Of a stretch of DNA of 64,000 nt, positions 17,418 to 25,095 are shown piece after piece. The position numbers were made by a program, and so were the translations under genes. The notes under the pieces were generated by a model that was given only the letters and a program-made list of their open reading frames with translations, did no database searches and was not told the origin of the DNA. Source of the stretch: Aceticella autotrophica (GTDB taxonomy: Bacteria > Bacillota > Thermoanaerobacteria > Thermoanaerobacterales > Thermoanaerobacteraceae). The stretch is taken from assembly GCF_017357865.1 (NCBI RefSeq), contig NZ_CP060096.1, positions 2,157,001 through 2,221,000 on the forward strand, given 5' to 3'. Every line of letters begins with the position of its first letter. The stretch's first letter is position 1.

Positions 17418-18500
17418 CTATCGTTCAGTACATGAAAGACACGGGTCAATTCCTGCAACTATAACAGGTATATCTGCCACCTTTGCTCCTTTAAACATTT
17501 CTACCAGCGAAGGTAAGTTTACAAGGGAAGGTGTTCTCCATTTTACAAGTACCGGTTTTTCAGTACCATTTGTCCTCCCATAATATACTATTTCACCTCT
17601 TGGGGCTTCAGACCTTACAATGGCTTCTCCCGCCGGTATCCTGGAATAAAATCCTGAATTAATATCCCCTGGCGGCATTTTTTTAATACACTGCTGAATT
17701 ATTTTAATACTTTCCATAAGTTCCCTAATTCTAACAAATACCCTTGAATAAACATCTCCGCCGGTTTCTGTTATCAAATTAAAATCCAATTCTCCATAGG
17801 CTGCATAAGGCTCCTGTTTCCTTATATCAACAGCCACACCCGAACCTCTTACTACGGGTCCGGCCACACCGTATTCAATAGCCTTTTCTTTTGTAAGTAT
17901 GCCAACACCTTTTATTCTTTCTAAAATACTTTGATCTGTCGCATATATTTCACCTATTTTTTCCCAAACCGGCTTAAATGCTTCCAACTCATCGTACATT
18001 TTTTTAGCAAGGTCATCTGATAAATCTCTTTTTACACCTCCAATGAGATTTATACTTGTGTGAAAGCGGTTGCCAACAAAGGCTTCAAGTAAATCCATCA
18101 TTTTCTCTCTTTCTTGGAAGGCGTATAAAAATACCGTATCAAATCCTATTACATGTGCAATAAGGGCAACAGCAAATGCATGGGAAGTTATTCTTTTTAA
18201 TTCATCATTTATAACCCTCAAATATTGTGCCCTCTCCGGCACCTTTATATTTCCTATGGCTTCCATAACTCTGCAATATGATAAAGCATGATTGCTTGAA
18301 CAGAGACCACAGGTTCTTTCACAGAGTATAACATTCTGTGAAAGTGTATTTGTTAAGGCGATTTTCTCCATGCCTCTATGAACATGCCCAAACATAAGTT
18401 CAGTATTTTTGATCGTCTCCCCTTCCATCTCAAATCGAAAATACAGGGGCTCATCTAAGGCTGGGTGAATCGGTCCTATAGGTAATGCATATCTTGCCAT
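17418..18500 (-). CDS. Group 4 energy-converting [NiFe] hydrogenase large subunit
   Basis: 360-residue large subunit of the NuoD/CooH/EchE class. The two cysteine pairs that hold the Ni-Fe site are present: RTCGLC with C64 and C67, and DPCLSC with C354 and C357, only three residues from the C-terminus. As in CooH, no cleaved tail is needed, so no maturation protease would be required. It starts at ATG 18500 (MARYALPIGPIHPALDEPLY) after GAAGGTGA. As the penultimate step of the operon, just before hypC, it is the catalytic H2-forming subunit; the CODH next door suggests CO-derived electrons. Confidence 0.95.
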   Translation of the reverse strand: MARYALPIGPIHPALDEPLYFRFEMEGETIKNTELMFGHVHRGMEKIALTNTLSQNVILCERTCGLCSSNHALSYCRVMEAIGNIKVPERAQYLRVINDELKRITSHAFAVALIAHVIGFDTVFLYAFQEREKMMDLLEAFVGNRFHTSINLIGGVKRDLSDDLAKKMYDELEAFKPVWEKIGEIYATDQSILERIKGVGILTKEKAIEYGVAGPVVRGSGVAVDIRKQEPYAAYGELDFNLITETGGDVYSRVFVRIRELMESIKIIQQCIKKMPPGDINSGFYSRIPAGEAIVRSEAPRGEIVYYGRTNGTEKPVLVKWRTPSLVNLPSLVEMFKGAKVADIPVIVAGIDPCLSCTER

Positions 18501-18527
18501 TGATTTCACCTTCTTTCTTTATCTTTT

Positions 18528-19013
18528 TCAACTTTCTTTAATATTCTTTCTTATTTTTTCCCACATTTTTGTTTCAGTTTCAGGACTCATAGTCTCGGAT
18601 AATCCGGCATATAATATCCCCTTTTCAATGTCGTCATCAACGATCCATCTTCCCCAGCGCATCTCAGGCAAGTTCTTGAAAGGAACCTCCCATGTTTCTG
18701 ATAATTCCATTTCTGTAAAAAATGCACTTTTTAATATATCATTAATCGAATCGATTCCATCTTCTTTTAATTTTACCTTCAGATTAAATATCGGTCCTTC
18801 ATAAAAATCAAAACTGTATACAAGTTCTTTTTCTTCGCCCCTCATCAAAGGAGCAATCGTCATACACCGACCCGGTACCGATTTAATCCATTTTGCAACA
18901 TCACGTATTTTTGAAGCATCTTCTAAAATCGCCCAATTGCTGCCTTTATTTTCAATTACATCGACTTCTTTTCCCAGAATCCTTGATAGTCCTTCTTTAA
19001 TATTCGGATACAT
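18528..19013 (-). CDS. Energy-converting hydrogenase subunit, NuoC/EchD-like
   Basis: 161-residue protein of the 30-kDa NADH-dehydrogenase subunit family (NuoC, EchD, CooU). The PEMRWGRWIVDDDIEKG stretch near residues 115-131 and the FDFYEGPIFNLKVKL segment fit the family. It is encoded immediately before the large subunit, as in other Ech/Coo hydrogenases, and would sit beside the catalytic subunit in the peripheral arm. Confidence 0.82.
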   Translation of the reverse strand: MYPNIKEGLSRILGKEVDVIENKGSNWAILEDASKIRDVAKWIKSVPGRCMTIAPLMRGEEKELVYSFDFYEGPIFNLKVKLKEDGIDSINDILKSAFFTEMELSETWEVPFKNLPEMRWGRWIVDDDIEKGILYAGLSETMSPETETKMWEKIRKNIKES

Positions 19014-19052
19014 TTAATCACCTCTTTTATTGAAGACTTTTTTTATCTTCCT

Positions 19053-19556
19053 TTAAAACCCTCCTGTATAATAGCCAAGCTTTTGAGCTGCATCCTTTAT
19101 TAGTATCCCATCATCACCGATGCCAAGCTTTTCTATAAGACTTGCATCAAAGGGCACCTCTAATTTTACTCCTTCTTTTAGAGAAATAGATCCAACACCC
19201 AAAGACTTATATCCATGGAATATTCTTTTATCATTAAAAACATGTTCAACATTTTCGATTCCATCGTGACACGCTATAGGAATTATTGCTGTTGCTTCAT
19301 CAAAATATTTTTTCGTAACAGGACTCGTTTTCATATCTTCCAGAATATCCCTGTTGCATGTAAATCCTGCCAATTCACTGAAAATTACCTTATATCCGTC
19401 TTTCTCTAATTTTTTCTGCAGCCTTTCAAGTATTCTTTTACCACCGAGTCCACAGCCTTTAACACAAACATTACAGCTCATAAGAACTATTTTGTCATCG
19501 GGTTTTAACCACTCCTTTAGCTCTTCATAGGTTTTCGTTCTAACAACAATCTCCAT
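19053..19556 (-). CDS. MetV-like cysteine protein in the hydrogenase operon (1)
   Basis: 167-residue protein starting at ATG 19556 after AAAGGAGG. Its opening DDKIVLMSCNVCVKGCGLGG, with C28, C31 and C35, followed by later Cys residues (FTCNRD, PIACHDG), resembles MetV, the zinc/iron-cluster partner of acetogen methylene-THF reductase, and the C-terminal domain of MTHFR. I see no MetF gene in the window. It lies between the NuoC-like gene and a second MetV-like gene within the hydrogenase operon, an unusual place; a link between hydrogenase electrons and a soluble reductase is a possibility, not a demonstrated role. Confidence 0.7.
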   Translation of the reverse strand: MEIVVRTKTYEELKEWLKPDDKIVLMSCNVCVKGCGLGGKRILERLQKKLEKDGYKVIFSELAGFTCNRDILEDMKTSPVTKKYFDEATAIIPIACHDGIENVEHVFNDKRIFHGYKSLGVGSISLKEGVKLEVPFDASLIEKLGIGDDGILIKDAAQKLGYYTGGF

Positions 19557-19569
19557 ATCTCTTCCTCCT

Positions 19570-20031
19570 TTATAACTTTGTATCTTTAAATGCAGTATCT
19601 GTATAATATTTATATTCTTTACCCTCAAAATCTTCTTTTCCAGTAAAAGCACCTACTAATTTATATCTTCCCGTTGACGGTGATACAATTATGCCGCTTA
19701 TTAATTCTGTAGCTGTTACAACTTTTTTATCCTTAAACAATCTCCTTGCAAGTCTTTCACCGGAAGCACAACTTAACATGATAATGGTATTTGCGGCAGG
19801 ATTAATATTTGCATCTGCAAAATACGCATCATTGCAGGCAACTACTAAGTCGCATATACTTACAACATTGTATCCTTCACTTCTTAATTTTTCTTCCATC
19901 TCCTCAGCTTTTTCTCTTCCTCCGACGCCGCTGACTCTGGCGCAATCGTTACAGGCAATAATTGCTATCCTGTCACTTTTATCCAGCTGAGAAAGTATTT
20001 TATCCATAGGTAAAAGTCTTGATTTTATCAT
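19570..20031 (-). CDS. MetV-like cysteine protein in the hydrogenase operon (2)
   Basis: 153-residue paralogue of the preceding protein, with RIAIIACNDCARVSGVGG (C27, C30), a later VACND and LSCASGE. The order of the pieces matches that of the first copy and MetV proteins, but the sequences differ widely, so this is an old duplication. It starts at ATG 20031; its ribosome site overlaps the last codons of the upstream ferredoxin gene. The function is unknown. Its conserved cysteines suggest a metal or cluster site. Confidence 0.65.
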   Translation of the reverse strand: MIKSRLLPMDKILSQLDKSDRIAIIACNDCARVSGVGGREKAEEMEEKLRSEGYNVVSICDLVVACNDAYFADANINPAANTIIMLSCASGERLARRLFKDKKVVTATELISGIIVSPSTGRYKLVGAFTGKEDFEGKEYKYYTDTAFKDTKL

Positions 20032-20033
20032 TG

Positions 20034-20525
20034 TTATTTCACCTCCCTTATAATGTTAGCTTGATTTTGAAGCTCATTTAGCTTTAAAGCAGCTCTTTCT
20101 CTTCTTTTCTTTTCAACCTCTTCCGGGTCAACAAATTTTAATGCACCTACGCTACAAAACTGTACGCAGGCAGGTTCCATACCATCTTTTGCCCTGTCGA
20201 TACATAGGTCACATTTTCTCATTATCTTTGCAGATGCATCAATCCTAGGTATACCAAAAGGACAAACCAATAGGCAGCTTCCACAGCCTATACATTTACT
20301 CTTATCAACAAGTACAACACCATCTTCATTGATTGAAATTGCTTTGACCGGGCAAATCGCTACACACGGCGCATCAGCGCAGTGCATACACCTCATAGGA
20401 ATATTGTAGATTCCCATCTGCTCAACATAAGCATTTGTTTCTCCTTCATGCCATCTTGCACATGCTCTTACACATTCTTCACAGCCTACACAAATATTAG
20501 GCTCAAATAATACTTTTTTTGACAT
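20034..20525 (-). CDS. HycB/CooF-like ferredoxin in the hydrogenase operon
   Basis: 163-residue four-cluster ferredoxin: CVGCEECVRACARWHEG, CMHCADAPCVAICPVKAI, CIGCGSCLLVCPFGIP and CDLCIDRAKDGMEPACVQFC. It resembles the CooF encoded with cooS and the HycB subunit encoded next to fdhA. Placed inside the hydrogenase operon, it may be the port where electrons from CooF, formate dehydrogenase or the MetV-like proteins enter. Start ATG 20525 after AAAGGGGG. Confidence 0.88.
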   Translation of the reverse strand: MSKKVLFEPNICVGCEECVRACARWHEGETNAYVEQMGIYNIPMRCMHCADAPCVAICPVKAISINEDGVVLVDKSKCIGCGSCLLVCPFGIPRIDASAKIMRKCDLCIDRAKDGMEPACVQFCSVGALKFVDPEEVEKKRRERAALKLNELQNQANIIREVK

Positions 20526-20543
20526 TTAATTTACCCCCTTTGA

Positions 20544-21071
20544 TTATTTATACGCTAAATTGTTCATATCTTTAAATAATTTTCCTGCCTGAAGTTTTCT
20601 CCTGCAGTCAGGGCAGATATGAGAATTTTCTTTAAAGGCATCATTATTGCCTTTTAATACCTCCTGATATACAACTCCAGGAAGAGGTTTAATGTATTTC
20701 TTACATATTTCGCAGCGTTCATAAGGTATATTACTGTAAAAAATTCTTTTTATAATATCTTCACCTGAAATAGCATTATGAAGATTTTCCGTCATAGTTA
20801 AAGCCCCTGTCGGGCAAAACTCGACACACATTCCGCATCTGGTACAAGCTGCATCCCATAATATATAGTCAAAATGGTCTTTGTATTCATCAATCTTTAT
20901 AGCTTTACCTCCGCAGACAAATTTACAGGTGCCACAACCAATACATTTTGTAAAATCATATTCCACTTTACCCCTGTAATCTTTCGGTGCCTCAACAGAT
21001 TCAAAGGGATAATTTACCGTGGCTCTTCCTTTTTTTAAAGCTGCCAAAACTGCTCCAAGTGTCTTTAACAT
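20544..21071 (-). CDS. Energy-converting hydrogenase ferredoxin subunit, NuoI/EchF-like
   Basis: 175-residue protein with two canonical ferredoxin motifs (CIGCGTCKFVCGGKAI and CTRCGMCVEFCPTGAL) near residues 45-90, the NuoI/EchF/CooX arrangement that bridges the peripheral arm and small subunit. The C-terminus adds two more Cys pairs (CEICKKY, CPDCRRKL) that look like a rubredoxin- or zinc-type knuckle, as in several HycF/Ech relatives. Start ATG 21071 follows AGAGGGGTG. Confidence 0.88.
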   Translation of the reverse strand: MLKTLGAVLAALKKGRATVNYPFESVEAPKDYRGKVEYDFTKCIGCGTCKFVCGGKAIKIDEYKDHFDYILWDAACTRCGMCVEFCPTGALTMTENLHNAISGEDIIKRIFYSNIPYERCEICKKYIKPLPGVVYQEVLKGNNDAFKENSHICPDCRRKLQAGKLFKDMNNLAYK

Positions 21072-21093
21072 TTTCACCCCTCTTTTCTATAAC

Positions 21094-21552
21094 TTATTTG
21101 TTTACAATCTCCCCAAGCTTTTTCTTCCATATTTCTTTTGCCTTAACCACACCGTCTATTATAGCCCAAGGACTTGGCGGACAGCCAAGAACACTTACAT
21201 CAACAGGAATTATCTCACTAACAGGTCCTGCTAAGGAATAACTGCCTTGATAAACATTGCCTGAGGCAGGACAGTTTCCTATCGTTAAGATAACCCTTGG
21301 TTCAGGAACCTGCTCAAGTATTCTTAAAACGGCTCCTTTGCATCTTTCAGTAACAGGTCCTGTGATTACGACGATATCAGCATGTTTGGGGCTTCCGGCT
21401 ATTCTTACCCCAAACCTTGACAGGTCATATCTAGGACACAAAACTGTCGTAGCCACTTCAACATCGCAAGCATTACATGAGCCTGTGTTTATTCGATAAA
21501 CCCAGGGAGAACCTGCTGCAAGATTTGCTAACTTCTCCTTAATAATACTCAA
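21094..21552 (-). CDS. Energy-converting [NiFe] hydrogenase small subunit, NuoB/EchC-like
   Basis: 152-residue small subunit with the proximal-cluster cysteines TGSCNACDVEV, TIGNCPASG and LGCPPSPW. This is the NuoB/EchC/CooL family and would pair with the large subunit. I choose the TTG at 21552, eight bases after AAGGAGG; a GTG three codons upstream is too close to that site. The preceding gene is the membrane NuoH-like subunit. Confidence 0.93.
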   Translation of the reverse strand: MSIIKEKLANLAAGSPWVYRINTGSCNACDVEVATTVLCPRYDLSRFGVRIAGSPKHADIVVITGPVTERCKGAVLRILEQVPEPRVILTIGNCPASGNVYQGSYSLAGPVSEIIPVDVSVLGCPPSPWAIIDGVVKAKEIWKKKLGEIVNK

Positions 21553-21566
21553 TATACACACCTCCT

Positions 21567-22532
21567 TTAAAAACCTGCTAAAACAAGTATAAAGCTTAAA
21601 AGAGAAAGACTAAGAGGAACTGTCAAATAAAATCTTACAGCTTGATCAATCCTTCTTCTTCCCGTTACAGCAGCAACGAGTGTCCCACCGATGAAATACA
21701 CAAGCCATGCTTTAATTGTAAAAGAAAGTACATTTATATAAACATTTCCAGTAATTGGTGAAGGTATAAACAATGCAACAATTACTGATGTTAATACCAC
21801 TATTTTCATTGTATTTGCCAGATAAAAATATCCAAGATTTTTCCCTGAATATTCAACCATTGGTCCCCCTGCAATCTCCGTTTCAGCCTCTACCACATCA
21901 AACGGCGGCAATCCAAGATTCGCAGGTATTATCATCATTATTGCAAGGAAAGCAGGTATCATAACCCAATTGGTAATAAAAGCACCATGTGCCAATTGAT
22001 ATTTAACTATATCATCAAAGGAAAATGCAACGGTTGTATTTAAAGCTATTCCTGTTTTTAGAGCAACCGTAATAAAAACAATAATCAGGGATATATCATA
22101 AGAAAGCATCAAAGCAAGCTCTCTGGAAGCCCCAACGACTGAATAAGGCGACGATGAAGCAGAACCCCCAAGTATAACTCCTATCGCTGAAGCAGCAATT
22201 AAATAGAGCAATACTATAATTCCACCGGCTCCTGCTAAAGCCGCAGGCATACCGACAGGAATGAACATCATTGATGCAACAATTGCAGCAATCATAATAA
22301 AAGGTGCTAACTTGAAAAGCCAGTCTGTTGCTCCCTCTATTTCTAAGGTATTCTTTAGCATTAATTTGGCAAAATCTTTATACGGCTGCGATACCGGAGG
22401 ACCAATCCTTCTTTGAATTTTTGCCATAATTTTCATATGAATCCCGTAAAACAATAAACCAACCAATGCTGTATACAGGAATCCGGGAAAAATCAGCACA
22501 TTTAATAATTTAGTTAAGATTTCCATTAACAT
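21567..22532 (-). CDS. Energy-converting hydrogenase membrane subunit, NuoH/EchB-like
   Basis: 321-residue, strongly hydrophobic protein with about eight membrane segments. The cytoplasmic loop motifs KIQRRIGPPVSQPYKDFAKL and PFDVVEAETEIAGGPMVEYS are signatures of NuoH/CooK/EchB, which carries the quinone-site-like E channel in complex I relatives and here anchors the hydrogenase. Start ATG 22532 follows GGAGGGA. Confidence 0.94.
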   Translation of the reverse strand: MLMEILTKLLNVLIFPGFLYTALVGLLFYGIHMKIMAKIQRRIGPPVSQPYKDFAKLMLKNTLEIEGATDWLFKLAPFIMIAAIVASMMFIPVGMPAALAGAGGIIVLLYLIAASAIGVILGGSASSSPYSVVGASRELALMLSYDISLIIVFITVALKTGIALNTTVAFSFDDIVKYQLAHGAFITNWVMIPAFLAIMMIIPANLGLPPFDVVEAETEIAGGPMVEYSGKNLGYFYLANTMKIVVLTSVIVALFIPSPITGNVYINVLSFTIKAWLVYFIGGTLVAAVTGRRRIDQAVRFYLTVPLSLSLLSFILVLAGF

Positions 22533-22545
22533 CCGAATCCCTCCT

Positions 22546-24894
22546 TCAATTTTCACCACTATTTAATAATTTGCCTATAGGTGAAAAAATCCTTTTAATA
22601 AATGACCATGCATTAAAGAATTCTTTCATTATATAAACTATACTGTCAAATATATTCACACCTGAAATCTGCATTTCACTATTTGTTATATTATTGTATT
22701 TTGCTTCATCTCCCCCAGCAAAAACCGGAACAGTTTTTCTTGGAATACCTCTTTTGGGTGTTATAGCGATAAAGAAAAGCGCAACTGCCCCCAACACCAC
22801 AAGTACAAAGATAAGCCAGTTTGTTTTATAGGTTTCAAGTACCCCTGTTATACTGAATATGCTTTCAGAAACACCCTTAAGACCAACCTCAGCCATTCCG
22901 TCAGATATAGGTTTTAAAATAACCCCGGGTACCACGCCAAGTACAATATTAACAAGTGATAATATAAGCATTGTACACTGCATCAACCATCCAATTTCTT
23001 TTACATCCTGCAAATTTTCAGGTAATCTTCCAAAGAATATTGAATGAATAAATTTTAGCATATAAAGTATTGTGCCTGTACTGGCAATCATTGATATTAC
23101 ACCTATAACCACATAGTTGATATTATGCTCTGAAATAAGTGCTTGGTAAATCATCCATTTAGAGGCAAATCCAGAGAAAAGAGGTATACCTGCTGCTGAA
23201 AAAGCACCTATCACTACAGCTCCTGTCGTTACAGGCATTTTTTTCGCTAAACCTCCGAGTTTATTCATGTCAGATGTTCCTGTTCTTATAACTACAGCTC
23301 CAATACAAAGGAATAACAATGTTTTAAACATCATATGGTTTACTGCATGGTACATACCGGCTGCAAATCCAAGTGAGCTTCCGATAGCCAAGCCTGTAAT
23401 CACATATCCCATCTGACTGATCGAACAGTATGCCAGAAGTCTTTTAGCATCATCCTCCATCAAGGCTCTCATTGTTCCAAAAAGCATCGTTAGAGCACCA
23501 AGCCAAGCTACAATCATGTAAATATCGTTAGCTCCTGCAAAGCCTTTTAAAAGAACATACAGGACTATTATCAAGCCTATAACGCCGGCTTTACTCATTA
23601 CACCTGCAAAAAGCGCAGAGACTGAAGAATCAGCACTTTTATACAATCCAGGAACCCATCCATAAAGTGGGAAAAGTTCTGCTTTTAAGCCAAGTCCCAC
23701 AATTATAGCAAGAACCGCAGCTATTCCTACAGAAATAGGAATTGTTCCTGTAAATTCCCTTATTTTATCGAATTCAAAACTTCCTGCGTTACTGCTTAAA
23801 ATTGCAAACCCAATAAACATTGCATAACCGGCAGAAACCGCCGCTAACAAATATGTTAATGCCGCTTTCCTTGCCTCTTTTGTTGAAACTATCACCGCCA
23901 TAAAATATGATGATATTGTCAGCAATTCCCAGAATTCATAAAATTCCATTGAACTTGCCGCAGTAATAAGCCCAACTATTGATGCACTTAAATAAATAGT
24001 AAAAAAGAATAACCCTGCAATCTTATCTTTTTCTATCGAATCAATCATGTAAACAACAACAAGAACTATTAGCCAAAGCATTAAAGTTCCTATAAGATGT
24101 ATTATTGAGGAAGTATTCGATAGATACGCCGTTGTGGCATAAAATGCAGCATATGCTGTTGCTGCAACAGCTAAAATTCCGCCAGATATCTTATTGAGTT
24201 TCGTCGCTGCATATACTACAAAAGCAGAAACTGCCAAGATAACAATAACCATAGGCCATGTACCTGATATGGATTCTGCCTTTGTCCCAATAATATTTGC
24301 AATATAGCTTTGCACATCTGCATTAAAAACGCAGACAGCCACAGCCACAAGTCCCACCAAATAGCTTAAAAAATTATTTTTAAGCTTAATATTTTTATCT
24401 TCATTTGGAGCAAACATGATTTTTTGCACACTTCTTAATAAATAACAGAACTCCATAATCACCGCTAAAAATCCTATCACTGCCGCTACCAAACCACCAT
24501 CTTTTATCATGCTGTAAAATATGTCAGGTCTTACTGTCAAACTTTTAATAGGTGAAACTCCAAGTACAGCTAAAACAGCAAGGGTATATAAAATTCCCTG
24601 ACCTTTTAATACCGTACCTCTCCCCTTTAAATCATCAATATACTTTGATGAGCCTGCCATACTTCCAATTGTCAAAAACATCAAGCTACGCATAATAATA
24701 TAATTGACCAATTCCTGTGTTCCCAGAAATCTACCGGCATCTTTAAGAAAATAACCTGCTGCAATAAAGCCAAAACCCGCAATAGCTGAAAAAACCAGCA
24801 TTTTCCTTATGTTTTTTTGGAATAATGCAACTAAGTCGAATAAAAAAGCCCATAGCATACACAATATCAATATTGCCGGAGAGAATATTGCCAT
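22546..24894 (-). CDS. Energy-converting hydrogenase ion-pumping subunit, NuoL/M/N-like, enlarged
   Basis: 782-residue polytopic membrane protein. Residues from about 290 on form a full antiporter-like unit with the conserved pieces KAELFPLYGWVPGLYKSAD, LAYCSISQMGYVITGLA and AVNHMMFKTLLFLCIGAV, where channel lysines and histidines lie. The first ~230 residues contain extra membrane helices and a short KMLVFSAIAGFGFIAAG that recall the second half of another antiporter subunit, so the protein looks like one and a half units. CooM and HyfB relatives are also enlarged. It is the first gene of the hydrogenase operon and should pump protons or sodium; I cannot tell which. Confidence 0.9.
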   Translation of the reverse strand: MAIFSPAILILCMLWAFLFDLVALFQKNIRKMLVFSAIAGFGFIAAGYFLKDAGRFLGTQELVNYIIMRSLMFLTIGSMAGSSKYIDDLKGRGTVLKGQGILYTLAVLAVLGVSPIKSLTVRPDIFYSMIKDGGLVAAVIGFLAVIMEFCYLLRSVQKIMFAPNEDKNIKLKNNFLSYLVGLVAVAVCVFNADVQSYIANIIGTKAESISGTWPMVIVILAVSAFVVYAATKLNKISGGILAVAATAYAAFYATTAYLSNTSSIIHLIGTLMLWLIVLVVVYMIDSIEKDKIAGLFFFTIYLSASIVGLITAASSMEFYEFWELLTISSYFMAVIVSTKEARKAALTYLLAAVSAGYAMFIGFAILSSNAGSFEFDKIREFTGTIPISVGIAAVLAIIVGLGLKAELFPLYGWVPGLYKSADSSVSALFAGVMSKAGVIGLIIVLYVLLKGFAGANDIYMIVAWLGALTMLFGTMRALMEDDAKRLLAYCSISQMGYVITGLAIGSSLGFAAGMYHAVNHMMFKTLLFLCIGAVVIRTGTSDMNKLGGLAKKMPVTTGAVVIGAFSAAGIPLFSGFASKWMIYQALISEHNINYVVIGVISMIASTGTILYMLKFIHSIFFGRLPENLQDVKEIGWLMQCTMLILSLVNIVLGVVPGVILKPISDGMAEVGLKGVSESIFSITGVLETYKTNWLIFVLVVLGAVALFFIAITPKRGIPRKTVPVFAGGDEAKYNNITNSEMQISGVNIFDSIVYIMKEFFNAWSFIKRIFSPIGKLLNSGEN

Positions 24895-24920
24895 CTAATT
24901 ACCCCCTTACGATTTAAATT

Positions 24921-24974
24921 TTAGAAAGACTTGCAATCCTTTACTTTAAAATTTAAAAAAATATTACCGCCCAT
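24921..24974 (-). CDS. Possible 17-residue leader peptide before the hydrogenase operon
   Basis: ATG at 24974 follows a very strong GGAAGGAGG site by 5 nt and opens a frame MGGNIFLNFKVKDCKSF ending at 24921. It lies between the operon promoter and the first structural gene. The ribosome site is in the loop of an 8-bp inverted repeat (ATAAATAC at 24973-24980, GTATTTAT at 24994-25001), so access could be controlled. It may be a leader peptide or chance. Confidence 0.4.
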   Translation of the reverse strand: MGGNIFLNFKVKDCKSF

Positions 24975-25011
24975 AAATACCTCCTTCCAATTAGTATTTA
25001 TCATTTTTTTC

Positions 25012-25058
25012 AATACTAAGTACATTCGTATTATAGTATTTTTATATATCAATGTCAA
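25012..25058 (-). promoter_or_regulatory. Hydrogenase operon promoter with operator-like dyad
   Basis: Minus-strand consensus TTGACA (25053-25058) and TATAAT (25030-25035) separated by 17 nt. A 7-bp inverted repeat, AATACTA (25012-25018) and TAGTATT (25034-25040), spans the -10 box and start site, where a repressor would block. This promoter probably drives the whole hydrogenase-hypCD unit. Confidence 0.75.
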
Positions 25059-25095
25059 TGAAAGATTATTTTTTCACAAGGAGTATTTATGAAAA

